From Adiantum capillus-veneris (lineage: Eukaryota > Streptophyta > Polypodiopsida > Polypodiales > Pteridaceae), in the NCBI GenBank assembly GCA_014529385.2, contig CM043963.1, forward strand, positions 106,113,912 through 106,177,911: 64,000 nucleotides of DNA, in the 5' to 3' direction. Shown here one piece after another: positions 12,236-23,683 of this stretch. Position 1 is the stretch's first letter, and the number at the start of each line of letters is the position of its first letter. Both the position numbers and the translations under genes were made by a program. Below the pieces are notes generated by a model, which was not told the origin of the DNA, ran no database searches, and saw only the letters and a list, made by a program, of their open reading frames with translations.

Positions 12236-12966
12236 ACTTCAAAATCCACTTGGACCTATGTATGCACTTGATGAAGCCTTCCCACATTTTGACATAAGGT
12301 TGTTCATCTCCACCACAGGCTTTCAAATGCCCATGCGAACTATCTCATTTGCCTCTTTAATCTCATCTAGCACACTTGTCAATCATAGTAGTGCTCAGTG
12401 CCCACCATGATACAGTTTTTAAGGGGGTTCCACTCCTCAAATAGCCAATGCTCTGCCTATAGTGTAGATTAATTCCCAATGTGGTAGCATCGTTGCAACG
12501 AACAACTCTTCGTAGTGCATTTACAAAATCATTTTCCCACAATATGCTTATTGAACATTCATGACTTTTCTAATATCAATTACATCCTAGTTGCTTGCAA
12601 GCATTATAGTTTATCAATGTTTTGTGCCACGTAACGCATCCTAGAAGGTATAAATGTCACTCATTAAAACATATGCTGATGTTTTACATTTATCTTATTG
12701 TACTGCACAGTGCACACTCAGACGCCACCTATACGTTTAGATTTTCTTTGTTTATAGTAGCAAGCACCTAGAAAAGCCACCTGAATTGGAATATCATCAA
12801 ATCATGATGGCGCCGCTCGTGTACTTGTCAAAATAGATTGAACATGCAAGTGTAGAGCTCTTTGTCTGGTATAATTCAGCTAAAATGCTCAACTTTGAAC
12901 CTTGAAATTGAGGTTCAGTTGAATCATGACTGGCATCTTTCAGTTTCAAGAAGGATATTTACACTA

Positions 12967-13015
<49 letters not shown>

Positions 13016-13420
13016 ACCAATCAAGACAAGACTTCTTGCATGCTGAATTTGAGCGAGCCATGGTGCATGCCTTGTAGCCTTCTTTGCGAGCTCACCCAAG
13101 CTAGTCTCTGATATGTAGACAAAGTGGCTCGTGCGTGACATTTTATAGACACAGTTGGCGCTCGTGCTACATGCATCATGTGTTTTTTCCCTGCTCTAAA
13201 CCGTTATTCCATGTTGAAGTTGATGCTGCTTGAGCTCGATGAACGCTACTGCTAGTCAACAGATGCGCTCACTTGCCTACTACTCGAGTTCGATGGACGC
13301 AACCTGTTGCTCTTGAAGCAGTGCCTTTGAATTAAACTCTCCTAGTTTAACAAGTATGCATTTCATTCAGCTTTGGATTCTAATATTCTTTTCACAACTA
13401 TTTTATTTACCTCAATGTTT
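12236..13420. other. Unique region without a gene
   Basis: No protein domain on either strand. The only structure is the CT microsatellite at 12971-13013, which produces Leu-Ser/Arg-Glu repeat reading frames that are not genes. Confidence 0.5.
12971..13013. repeat. (CT)n microsatellite
   Basis: About 43 bp of uninterrupted CT dinucleotides. The SLSLSL and REREREs in overlapping frames come from this tract. Confidence 0.97.
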
Positions 13421-14950
13421 CTTTTTTTTCAAAACTCACAATGGTGAGTGGATTATATAACAGAACCAAAGCAATTACATTCCTGCCATGCTCGTGACGA
13501 GCCATGACCACTTCAACAGATCCTAGATACATCGATTGATGGGGGAGCCACCCCTTGACCATAGATGAGCCCATACATTCACCTTTGCACCTCCATCAAT
13601 GCGGCCCCCAGGGTCCTGTTTCACTCCTCTCAGTTCCTTTTCTTTCCAATGGCGATGATCATTACCCTGGTTTTGTGGACTATCTCCGCGAACTTAGCTA
13701 CCTCCAAGGAGTCCTCGAAGATTCGACCATTCCTTGTCTTCCAAATGTGTTTAAAGTAGCAATACTTCACGATTTGCATAGCTATGAGCAGTGCATGGCT
13801 CTTGAATGTCTTCCCCCCCCCCCCCCCCCCCCCCCCCCCCAAGAAGAGATCGTTCTTGAAAAAACCTATTTTCCAAGTCTTTTGGACCCATTAATTTGCA
13901 GATCTTTCCTACATGACCACAGATTGTCGGACACTCTCTCAACAAATGAGAAAGGTCTCCACAATCCGTTTTACATTGAGAGCATCTATCTGGACCAATT
14001 CCCCTGGCAAGGACCTTCACTCTAGTTGGCATGGCTCGCCATAGCACCTTCCATAAGAAGACCTTCATTCTATCCGGCCATTGAGGGCACCAAATGTTCT
14101 TGACGATTGTTTTCCACCTTGACTCTTGCCAATTTTTTCTCCGTTGTTTATTGAGCGGGAAGAACCAATCCTTTGATTCCATAAGAGAGAGATACACATT
14201 CTTTGTTTGGGGTTTTAGGAACTATCTATTCACAGGCCAGTGCCAAGATTTCCATTGGAGCTTGGATTCACAGTTCGGCAGATACCACATAGTGAGCTGG
14301 GCAAGGGCTATACTGACCAAAAATCTCTCTATCCCACTGAGACTAAACTCAAAAAGGCAATTGCTTAGTGCCTTTCCAAAAGAATCTTTTGTAGTCCCAT
14401 AATTGGCCTATATGCCTAATACCTTTGTTATTAACCTTCTTGGCAACTTTTCCAAAAAGGGGTCAGAAGGGTGCCTCCATCCTTGGATAGACAAGGGGAC
14501 CAATGAGATATAGAGTTGTGGAAGTACCTAGCCAACTCTCTTCATTTCAAAGACCTCATTGTTCTGTTGCATTTTTTAGTGAGCTCACCTGTCGTACTCC
14601 CAAGTTTCAATATGGCCCATTAAGGGGCCAACAACTTGTCGTGCACCTCGATCCCTTTCCACTGCCCACCCTTGCGAGCATATTCTAGAGTTTTCCATCA
14701 TATCCTTAGCCATAATGGCCCAGATTGGTGTTCCTTACCAAGGGCTACCACAAACTTTGCACATTGAGACACCACATAAGTGTTGGGGTTAACAATCCCA
14801 AGCCCACCTTGCTCCACAAGCCTTGCAACCGTCTCTCATTTTGCCCATTGCCAGGGTACTATGCCTTTAGTGTTGTTCTTCCATAGAAATCTCTTAATGT
14901 ATACATTTTCTAATGGCTTCAAGAAAACTAAATTCACTACTACATAGTGC
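13421..14950 (-). pseudogene. L1-type LINE ORF2 C-terminal fragment with 3' end
   Basis: On the minus strand the remnant begins near 14950 with FLKPLENVYIKRFLWKN, KGIVPWQWAK and EQGGLGIVNPNTYVVSQCAK, the region just after the RT of plant LINEs. It continues into the zinc-binding RT domain (zf-RVT, 13751-14197): WPDRMKVFLWKVLWRAMPTR, then CSQCKTDCGDLSHLLREC. It ends with the usual C-terminal YFKHIWKTRNGRIF segment and a stop near 13630. The 3' untranslated part runs to an A-rich tail on the minus strand (seen as TTTCTTTTTTTTC at about 13421-13433), the normal LINE 3' end. There are internal stops, and a 28-base C homopolymer breaks the zinc-domain frame. The element is 5' truncated, as LINE copies usually are. 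Confidence 0.85.
13813..13840. repeat. 28-base C homopolymer inside the LINE
   Basis: An uninterrupted run of C on the plus strand (G on the LINE sense strand). It sits between the zinc-binding domain and the C-terminal segment and likely arose by slippage. It may also be a sequencing-length uncertainty. Confidence 0.9.
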
Positions 14951-16773
14951 AAGGAAACTTAAAGAGGAGAAAAGGCTAAAGAAAGACTAAATCCGAAAAA
15001 ACACAAAGGTATCGATCCACAATGGACCACCTCTTTATATGGACATGAAAAGTATTTTGACTTTCCATTTTCATGGGGCTTTTCATTTCCTAAACTCACC
15101 TTTCATTTACACACATTTGAGATGCTTTTGAAAATTTGATATAGACATGAAAAGTCTTTTGACTTTCTATTTTCATGGGGCTTTTCGTTTCCTACACTCA
15201 CCTTTCACTTATACATTCGAGATGTTTTTAAAGGATTTTTATTTTGCTGAGATTGGGGGGACACTACTTACCTCAACATTTCTTTCTAGTCCTCAAATAA
15301 ATATTTTTTTCAAAAAGTTGAGAATCCTATAGATGAAAATTTTTAGAAGTAACTTGAAGAAATTTGAAAGTTTCTACACAAAGTTAAGCTACATTTCTCT
15401 AAATTTGGTAGGTTTTCTCATGTTTTAAATCAAAATTCAAAGGTAAATCTAAAAACATGTGCAGGGCTATCCCACCCCTTACTTGTGGGATCTTGTACTT
15501 GTTTAAGTTTTTGTTTTAATCTACTTCCACTTTCCTTTATTAAAAAAAAAATCTTAAAACATGTGGGTGGGATTACATTAAACCTAGGTAGAGACTAAAG
15601 GCCTTGAAGAGTAGTCTCACTAATTTTAGAGGTAACATGGCTCTACTCGGTTCATTCCACTTTTATAAAGTGGAATATAGGCAAATGCCGTCTATGGGGA
15701 TTTGTAATTTCAACAATCCCAAAAGCTCAGCTCCTATTCCCACACACCATCTGCATCCCCGTTTGCATACCTTCTCACCACCCACCTTGCCCTACTCAGA
15801 GAATCGCCCACCTCCCCTTAGTTTGCGCTCACAGCTGCTTCTATCCCTTCTTGCCACAATATGATGTGGGCCAAGTGCTTCTGTCCAATATCGGCCAGTG
15901 TGTGTAGTTTCAAATGGAGTATTATAATGAGTTACCAACTGACTTTGCAATTCAAGTCAGGATGCAACCAATCGTATTGTCATAGGGCTAAGTCTTAATC
16001 CGCTTCCTATAGTTAATAAGCTTGCATGGCATTGCACAATATGTTAACATGTTCATAAACACTCACAATGATATTGTTTGCGAGGGACTGTTCCATCCAA
16101 ACTTTCCTTTTTGGTCAATTCTACGCTTCCCATTTATTGTTGGATCCCTTAGCCAGGGACATCATCAGTTAGCTACTTAGGGACCATTGAAAAACTATCT
16201 CATTCTCAGAAAGCTCTCATGTGTGTATGAGGGAGTGTCATCCCATGCTCTTGAAAGAGCCTGTGTGTGAGGCGGTGTGGATCTATGAGTTCAAGTTATC
16301 TCCTCAAGAGCGTGTTTGTTGCGTGGACTTGCATATCTAAGAGTTCCCACACAAGGGATTGTTGAAAAATAGTGTCATCAATTTGTACATTGATTGTCTT
16401 TCTTTCCATCATATATGAGCTATCCTATTGGGAAATGGTTTTAGAAAGTAGCATGCAAGTGGAGCTACAATATCATGAAGGCTGATGGTGATCGCATTTG
16501 AAGATTGTCATGGAGGATAGACACCTCATTAGTCTAAGCGGTCTCGACTCATAAGCATGGGTTGAACAAATTGAGAGGTGAGGTAGTGCCATATATACAA
16601 TTGAGAGCTTAGAGTGTTGATTATGCATGGCAAGCCTTGACATGTATGGCATAAAATTTCCATCAAAGATTTCTAGAAGACATACAAAGTGTATGTAAGC
16701 AAAGAAGAAAGTAGATATATGGCCATGAGCGATCAATCTAAAGATGATGTTTCTTAATGCTAACGTACAACAT
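14951..16773. other. Region without a recognisable gene
   Basis: No domain on either strand. It contains an imperfect tandem duplication at about 15037-15225 and AT-rich low-complexity DNA. Short open frames here have no supporting features. Confidence 0.5.
15037..15225. repeat. Tandem duplication, ~95 bp unit, two copies
   Basis: The phrase GACATGAAAAGTATTTTGAC...TTTTCATGGGGCTTTTC...CTCACCTTTCA occurs twice in a row with a few substitutions. It is a simple local duplication. Confidence 0.8.
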
Positions 16774-16850
16774 CTTGGTTACTTGGTGAGCCTAATGCCC
16801 TCTTTTGTTTCCTGAAGCCTGGAAGGTGCCACTTGGCACGATCTAGGCCA
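16774..16850 (+). repeat. ACTTGGTGAGCC repeat, copy 1
   Basis: Starts TTACTTGGTGAGCCTAATGC and continues to a CCACTTGGCACGAT block. The same ~70 bp arrangement recurs at 17703 in the same orientation and at 34534-34604 in inverse orientation. It looks like the terminal repeat of a dispersed DNA element, but no matching pair with a target duplication was established. Confidence 0.5.
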
Positions 16851-17702
16851 TTGAACTCTCCCAAAATCGGACCGCAGGGGCGAGTGCTTTAAATCAATCA
16901 CGCGTAAATATAGTATAGCGCCCGCTTTTTGTGCTCGCATCGCCATTAACAAAAGCCTCTAAGTCGACCTGCAGATGTCTGTATGCTCGGGCAGGTGATG
17001 AGTGGTGAGAAGGCGCAGATCAGGAAACAGTGCTAATGGCATGGTTACCCTGGTGGAGCCACCGACTATGGGCGGCAACGGGAGCTAAACTGGAATCTGG
17101 GGCTGGCGGCAGGTAGTGCCAACAAGCGGTAGTTTGGTGGCGGGTGCTTGTAGCAGTAGGCGGTAGCAGCGACGTCAAACAACCAATGGGGTGCCTTGAA
17201 ACACGCAACAATATCAGCAAGGGGCACAGAGGCTATGGCAAGGGCGTTCAGCAAGGCGACGGTGGCGCAAGTAGGAAGCGTCAACGGTGGCGCAAGTAGG
17301 AAGCGTCACTACGGGTCACATTTGACAACGAGGGGAGAACGTCTAGTGAAAGCACAGTTAACTACACTCATTCCAGGAAACCAGACAGATAAATTGAGTG
17401 ACTCACTGTTGAGATAGCTATACCACTATAAAATCTTTAGTTTATTTTATTAACGACATCATGAATGCATTTTGATATGCACTTTGATTTACTTTCATGT
17501 GTACTTTTAGGTAACTAACGAGCCTCGTGCATGCAGCATAACTAATCCCCGATTGCCCTGACACTGGATGATGGTTCATCCTGAGCCGTCATGATCAACA
17601 AACTGATTATATACAGGTGATGCTTGGTTGATCCCTACCCTTGTTGGAACAGTGCCGGCTATAACTAGTTATACCTAGTATAGCTGTATGGGTTTGATGC
17701 CC
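16851..17702. other. Moderately GC-rich region without a gene
   Basis: Local GC content rises around 16.85-17.35 kb, which opens long frames on both strands, but their translations are compositionally biased and show no domain. A perfect ~25 bp tandem duplication (GGTGGCGCAAGTAGGAAGCG) lies at 17257-17308. Confidence 0.45.
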
Positions 17703-17775
17703 CATGTTTACTTGGTGAGCCCAAGGCTCTCTTTGCCCTATTCGCAAGCACACGCCACCACGTGGCACGATTAAA
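17703..17775 (+). repeat. ACTTGGTGAGCC repeat, copy 2
   Basis: Reads TTTACTTGGTGAGCCCAAGG, then CTCTTTG, then GCCACCACGTGGCACGAT. It shares order and spacing of motifs with the copies at 16774 and, inverted, 34534-34604. Confidence 0.5.
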
Positions 17776-18059
17776 TTTTAAAAAAAAAACCAGCGATGCT
17801 GCAATACCGAAACGAAACGAAAAGCAACGCCATGAAAATCTTATTTTTGGCATTGATCGTTGATGGTCTACGTAAATTGCCACCTGATTTTCCTTTATCG
17901 CTCGAGTAGGTTAGCCGTCAGCTCTCATCCCAATGTAAATCAACCCTCAGCCTGTAGGGTCCTATGGTTGCAGGTCAGGTTGCAAGCTCGGAGTGCCGAT
18001 AGTGTGGTGCACACTTGGGATAAATTAGGTCGGTTAAAATGTTGTGAAAACTAATCAAG

Positions 18060-18760
18060 CGGTATGGGTTAAGGTCATATCTAGATGTAATCACCTACGC
18101 TTGCATCTTGAACGCATGTGGCAATTTGGAAGACTCCCAACAAGGGCAAGGACAGGAAGCTATGGGCTGTTTTCATCAAATGCAAAGTGAGGGCATTTCA
18201 CCATATTCCCAATAAGGGCAGGGATAGGAAGCTATGGGCTGTTTTTATTAGATGCAATGCAAGGGCATTTCTCCATATATAATCACCTATGATTTCATCT
18301 TGGTGTGCATAGAACAACGGCAAATCCATTGTCGAATCCAAGAAAGAAGCAACATTTTCTGCACAACACAAGCATAATAATTTTTTGATTGGACTAAACG
18401 TCCATGCTAAAAAGAAGGATTCCTACAAAATCAGCAAGATACACATTGAGCCCACTATTCACATATTTAAGGAGTACATTGGTGAGTTCTTATGCCAAAT
18501 GTGGTACCCTCATGAAAGTACAAGAAGTACTTGATGGACTTCCTTTCTAAAATTTCATTACTTCGAACGCCTTGGCTGCATGAAATGCTCAACATGGCTC
18601 TGGCAAGGAAGCACACCTAATGCAAAGGAAAGGCTTCTCTCCAAATGTAACTACGGCCTTACACAACGCATTGACATTGGTAAGAGAATTCACAGTGAGA
18701 TTGCTAGCCGGTATGTTGGAGATAGGTGTCATGCTTGGTGGTGGTTTGGTCATAGTCACA
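18060..18760 (+). pseudogene. Pentatricopeptide-repeat (PPR) gene remnant
   Basis: Plus-strand translation in shifting frames gives successive PPR pieces: DVITYACILNACGNLED, QGQGQEAMGCFHQMQSEGIS, SYAKCGTLMKVQEVLDGLP, NAQHGSGKEA and KGFSPNVTT. These are the helix A/B phrases of P/L/S-type PPR repeats, which bind organellar RNA in mitochondria and plastids. A ~72 bp segment encoding the EAMGCF block is tandemly duplicated (about 18135-18278). Many stops and frameshifts show it is dead. No DYW or E domain is visible. The wording (ACILNACG, KVQEVLDGLP) resembles the very large PPR families of ferns and other seed-free plants. That is family knowledge from memory, not a search. Confidence 0.75.
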
Positions 18761-18830
18761 AGTGACGCATCCTAAGGAGTGGGGACAGGGGACGGGGCAA
18801 AATTGGATTTTTAGTGTAAAAAAGAGGGTG

Positions 18831-19210
18831 TGTATTTATCTCTTAATGCGTGTTTTGTGTTTGGCAGGGAGGACATATATTCACAACACTGGACGTTTCA
18901 ATTGCACGAGCACGACTCCATCTCGACAACCCTACAAGGTTCGTTATCTATATCCAACATCACATGACTATGCATTTGCTTGGCGCAACACATAAACGCT
19001 ACGGGGCAGGGCACGGCTTCTGTTTCTTATAATTTTTGGAGAGACCACAGTGCCAACTCTCTACCATACTTTTGTATGGCACCTCTGCATGACGTGCACT
19101 ATATACTTTGCAGTTTCAGTTTGTGATGTTTCATTGCAAGAGGATATGTTTAACTATTCACATTGCTTTGTAGCTTGAATCAAACATTGTCCTCCGGCTT
19201 GCACAATTGG
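18831..19210 (+). repeat. Inverted repeat, left arm
   Basis: Similar in inverse orientation to 32790-33180: TTTGTGTTTGGCAGGGAGGA, CACAACACTGGACGTTTCAA, GGGCAGGGCACGGCTTC and ATAATTTTTGGAGAGACCAC all have counterparts. A shared reading frame (RGRARLLFLIIFGETTV here, QGRARLPFLIIFGETTV in the other arm) suggests an exon of an unknown gene. The arms bracket the CACTA fragment and the Helitron. Confidence 0.7.
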
Positions 19211-19400
19211 ATGGCATTCGTACATGATTATCAAGTCGGTATGGCACCTCTGCATGACGTGCACTGTATACTTTGCAGTTTCAGTTTGTGATGTTTCATT
19301 GCAAGAGGATATGTTTAACTATTCACACTGCTTTGTGGCTTGAATCAAACATTGTCCTCCAGCTTGCACAATTGGATGGCATTCGTACATGATTTTTATC
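19075..19400. repeat. 165 bp tandem duplication
   Basis: The unit beginning TATGGCACCTCTGCATGACG is present twice, at 19075-19239 and from 19240 to about 19400, with only a few differences. It partly overlaps the left inverted-repeat arm. The right arm has one unit only. Confidence 0.9.
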
Positions 19401-20079
19401 CTCTATTTATGGTTTTTTTATTTTTTGAGTTTATCAAAGCTTCAGTTTAGTCATATGTTTTCCTCACGAGTGCATGCTCAATTTCGATCATCGTATCTAT
19501 ATACCAAATAGACATACATTTCTTTTCGCATAGTTTGGCAATTCAACCTATAGATTGAAATAAAGGAAAATTGACTACGGTTGATTGAGATAAGATGGGT
19601 GTCTCTAAGATGGTTCCATGATTTAGAGACTAAATGGTCAATATTACTAGATTGAATGGTGCAATCTGCAAACAACTACCAAACTAGGTTAACTTGCAAC
19701 CCTTTTGCTCTATTCAATTACCCTCTTTAGTAGCCCGATGTCCTATATGAAGCACTATGCGACACAACTTACTTCTTTCCAATGCTCATCAAGTCCCAAG
19801 CTGAGCTATTATTGGTGCCTATCAATTGGTTCTACTCATTTTCGTGAGTCACCACAACAAAATCCAAGGTGACAACAATCACAACCAGCTAACCAACTAA
19901 CCACATGCACTCCAAAATCTATCAGATTATGTGCGTCAAAGGCCCACCAAGCAAGACTAGTTTATTCATACTTGGGCTATGATCCACAACTATAACTAAA
20001 GTTGACCATGATGTTCATTGCACTTAGAAGGAAAGCTAATTTCAATGTAAAACAATAAATATATATATCACTTAGCTTG
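19401..20079. other. No gene recognised
   Basis: AT-rich unique sequence between the tandem duplication and the CACTA fragment terminus. I see no domain or RNA gene. Confidence 0.45.
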
Positions 20080-20300
20080 CACTACAAGAGGTTATGTGCA
20101 CTAGTGACGGTTGTATCGACAAAACTACAATTGGTATTTTTATCTCCCGACGTCGTCGCTAAAAGCATCGAAATAAAAACGTCGCTATTAGCATCTCTAA
20201 ATAGCGACGCCTATACCGGTGCAACCAATCCTCATTTAGCAAGGATTATAGCAACACTGCAGAACCTTATATAGAGATGCCTATAGCGACGCCCGAGAAT

Positions 20301-20796
20301 AAAAAAGTTTGGGTAGCAGGGCACTGAATGCCCTGCCACTCATCAACCATATTGAACATTGTTTCCAAAATAAAGATGCAAAAATTGACAGAAAAAAGTA
20401 GTTCGACGAAAGTGAATTGATGAAAATAATACAATGAAAAAATCATACATATCATAGGCAAAATCATTTGATGTAATAGCTACAACACAATTTTCATTAT
20501 TGAGAAAATACATCATTGACCAATAGTTACAAAAATGGCATGCACACGTCATCATATATACATGCTATGACAAAAGAAAACCAGTGCTATCTTGCTATGG
20601 CTAGATTGGCATCGTCTAATCAGACGTCTCACTGCGTCCAAGAGGTGTATCTGTCAAATTCTGTAAAAAAAAAAAAAAAAAAAACTTTTTGTAAGTATAA
20701 ACATATAATTACAAAACAACCTATTTTCTTAGCTTATCATTAAAATACAACAAATATAAGAGAGTAAAGTAAAATACTAACTATGCCGGCTTGAGA
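20301..20796. other. Non-coding interior of CACTA fragment
   Basis: Contains an A-homopolymer of about 19-20 bases near 20664 and AT-rich sequence. It is presumably 3' untranslated or subterminal sequence of the fragmentary CACTA. Confidence 0.4.
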
Positions 20797-21260
20797 TTGA
20801 GAATGTCCATAAGGGCGTGTAAACCCTGTTTGCCTGCATACTCGTGCTCTTACGGTGTGGGGTCACGTCTTATCATCGACCACTGTTCAAAACATACAAA
20901 GAATACGTTATGTTAGAATTTAAAAGTACAATTATCCATAACTACCAAACCTAAAGGTCAATGCAAAAACACTTACAAAATCGGCCTCAAATATGCCTAC
21001 CCGCCGCTCCCCAAGTGGTGCAAGCTCCCTGTCTCTACTCGCGCTTTGATCGCCTCCTTTTGTTGCTTCCACTTCTCAGGATTCTCGCACGTTGCTCGCT
21101 TTACATTCTTCCAATTTTCTTTGGCAAGCCAATCTGGCATGTTCCACCCATGCTTTATTGCTTTTTGCACTTCATAATACTTGTGCTTGCAGTATTCGCG
21201 CATCCACACCTTCATCAGGTCTTCATTGAAGCGCTCATCCCAACTTGACACGGGAAACTC
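20797..21260 (-). pseudogene. CACTA second protein (Transposase_24-like), 3' exons
   Basis: The minus-strand exon from about 21260 to about 20978 carries the motif order W-x-REY, KNVKRA, GSL-x-HLGSGG that also appears, diverged, in the TNPA-like gene of the complete CACTA (THYGSGGKTAW). A TTTTGT-donor region follows, and another exon near 20885-20797 ends in a natural stop but also contains an in-frame TAG. In CACTA elements such proteins bind subterminal repeats. The 5' part of the gene is missing. Confidence 0.55.
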
Positions 21261-23665
21261 ATCATGCGGCATGCTGATGACTCTGTCTTTTTGTTCATTG
21301 ACTAGCATATTTCTTTGTGTGTACTTTGTAATGTATATCTCCAAGTCCTTGTTGCTTTGGATCAGATCGCTTGTCTAACACTCAACGAAGTAAGAGCCCG
21401 TTGTATTATCAGGGGATAGAAGCTCGGTCTCTCTTCCGAAGCGTACATGACGTAGCAAGATGCTATAGAAGAAGGCATGTGTGTGGTGTCCTCGATGGTA
21501 TTCGGTTAACATGACTAATCTTTCATGATGTTTGATGGTATTGCCATAGTTGTCCACCAAAGATGTAGATTGTGCACTTTGCCGACGTTTTTTGACAATG
21601 TGGTTTCTGTGGTACTCAAAGATCAAGGGTGGTTGGTCTAGCACAATACAAATCAACAAGGTGCATCACACATTGTGTGATTTGGATAGGATATGTTGTT
21701 TAAGTTCTAGAGACGATGAATCTATGTAGAAAACATCGTCGTTTTTTGTTATGATTGGAATCTTTAAGCAGTTCAATGCAGCTTCTGTGGAAGAAATTGT
21801 CTTAGTTAAAAGAGTAGCAGCTATCAGTTGTAGTTTAATCTTGTCAAGTCCTTCCAAACCCAATTTTGTGGTTGCCTTCGCAGATATGTTCAATGGTCCA
21901 ATATCTTTAGCCTTCATTGTGTACTTGAGCAGAAAATACGATAAAGATGAATTTGTGACACGTTGGATATTCATATGAGCACCCCAAAGTCGAAGAACGG
22001 TTACATTGTAAGGAACCACATTTTGATCATCGTGAGTTGGTCAATAGTACATCCACTTCAAGGAATGGGGATCTACAGATAAATAAGGGTTTGGTTGAAT
22101 GTCATATGGAAATCCGTACTTGCATTTGCCATTGTGGTTGTACACGCGACATGCATGTATTTGTTTCTTGAGGACGAGCTTGCAAAGTGTGCTTGCATGC
22201 ATTTCACTAGCAAGTGCAATAGTAATATGAGCAAAAATTTCTGATGTTGTTTCCTCGATGCGGTTCTCATCAACCCATAGGATGACATGGGCATGAAGAG
22301 ATCCTCTGTTTTGGCCTAGGATCTGGCTTTCTTGCAAGATATAGTGATTCATGAATTGTTTTAGTTGACTGTGAAAAAGCAATGTGCATTCAACTGGGCA
22401 ATATTTCCAAGAGAACTCTGCATTGAACGTTCGAGCTATCCTCTCGATTGTACGGATCTCATTCCATTTTGTGGCAGTCACTTCATCAGCTATGAATGTA
22501 ATAAATATGTTTGGTAAACCCCATGCATCAACCATGGTGATCAAGTCCTTTAATGAACATCTACACCAGCATGGACTACCAACAATTCTCCTCGGAGGTT
22601 GAAGCAAAATATATTCCTTATGGCTCCCTCGTCATTTGCATTCTTGTGTGCTCTTTTGTACTTGTTGATATCTCTCAACAGAATGGTAGTTGTTGTACTG
22701 TTTGCGATCAAAATTGCCTGCTTCAGTAGGTAAATTAGCAGGAGATAGGCTTGTACAATGTATACAAAGAGAATATGGTGTGTATTCTCATTTGAATGTA
22801 GTCACTGAATCAAATATGTCCATCATGCTGGCCATGGTCATAAGGAAAAAAGAACGAAAAAAGAGCCGACTCTATTGTGATGTCTTTGAAATCTGTTATC
22901 CGGCTTGGCAAGCCATTGTACATGAAGGAAGCAACACGGTTGAGAAGCATATTTTTGTTGCAAAGCTGTATGGAACCAAACTCATGTGTGTCGTATGTGG
23001 TATATGCATGTCGTCTTGATGGCTCAGCCAATGTTTCCAAAATCAAAAAGTTGTTTTCATTCTGGGCTTGATCCATCAAGTCAAAGGGTTTTACCTCTAA
23101 ACGACGACATATCATTTTGCCTAGAACCTCTTTAGACAGTATTCTCAATCCTATTCTTTTGTGTGGTCATTCGGCCATGCACTTATATCTCTCCATATGG
23201 GATTGTTCTTGATATTGAAAGCTAGGACATCTAAAATGGTTGAGGTGGATAGTTCATGACTTGTAGAGTGTAGACTAGCAACACTTGACCAAGATATTAG
23301 TGGGTTATCTAGCAATGACCTCCGTTCTAGTGATCCTCGTGCTATTGCATGTGTTGTTTTGTCACACTGATCGATACATCTATAATGCTAAGCAACTATG
23401 TGTGTAGTTGTTGAGCAGAGAGAATACACTCTATGTAGTCAGGTGCATGGAGGGCAATATATCTTTGATGGGAATTAGTCGTTTTTACAAGAAGTACAAG
23501 TCATCCATGAGTATTTGGCTCATGCATGTTTCAAAGCGCTCAACAATAATACTGAAGTAACTGTAGCAAGACTGTCTATTTCATTTGTCTCACGGCCTCG
23601 TTTGTCCTTGTACATGAGATTTTCCATCGCACAAGAGAGACACAGTTCTAGTTGTGAGTAAGGAT
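21261..23665 (-). pseudogene. Helitron Rep/helicase protein, C-terminal part of split gene
   Basis: Minus-strand fragments in order: a region with EVLGKMICRRLEVKPFDLM and ETLAEPSRRHAYTTYD (22810-23148); the Helitron_like_N domain (22041-22607) with WGLPNIFITFIADEV, the HUH-type Rep block QNRGSLHAHVILWVDE and HNGKCKYGFPYD; then VVPYNVTVLRLWGAHMNIQ and TISSTEAALNCLKIPI (21666-22019); then FEYHRNHIVKKRR, FFYSILLRHVRFGRETELLS and TGSYFVEC (21375-21659). The order matches rolling-circle Helitron transposases. Each stretch is separated by stops or frameshifts. The PIF1-type helicase domain is absent because the sequence runs into CACTA DNA at about 21260. The N-terminal end is separated by the 8.7 kb CACTA insertion. 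Confidence 0.85.
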
Positions 23666-23680
23666 CACTATGAGAGATCG
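23663..23680 (+). repeat. CACTA left terminus with GAT target duplication
   Basis: GAT at 23663-23665 is followed by CACTATGAGAGATCG. Only the CACTA core and a few further bases match the right terminus, so the terminal inverted repeat is short. Confidence 0.88.
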
Positions 23681-23683
23681 TGG

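Larger units (their letters stand above)
20080..21260 (-). mobile_element. CACTA element fragment (one terminus plus second-gene end)
   Basis: The left edge at 20080 is CACTACAAGA, the canonical plant CACTA terminus. It is followed by subterminal repeats built on TAGCGACG / CGTCGCTA (20135-20300). On the minus strand, 20990-21260 encodes the C-terminal part of a Transposase_24-like second protein: FNEDLMKVWMREYCKHKYYE, WKQQKEAIKARVETGSLHHL, then GSGGRVGIFEADF. A further exon with a TAG break ends KQGLHALMDILNLKPA near 20795. The sequence switches near 21260 to a Helitron protein in the same reading frame, and no right terminus was found, so this is a truncated copy. Confidence 0.7.

Noticed and set aside
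12862-13141. Overlapping frames with Leu-Ser or Arg-Glu repeats
   Set aside because: They are produced by the CT microsatellite on both strands and have no other coding support.
16500-17420. Host gene in the GC-rich patch
   Set aside because: Frames open on both strands only because of base composition; no domain, no splice pattern, compositional bias in translation.
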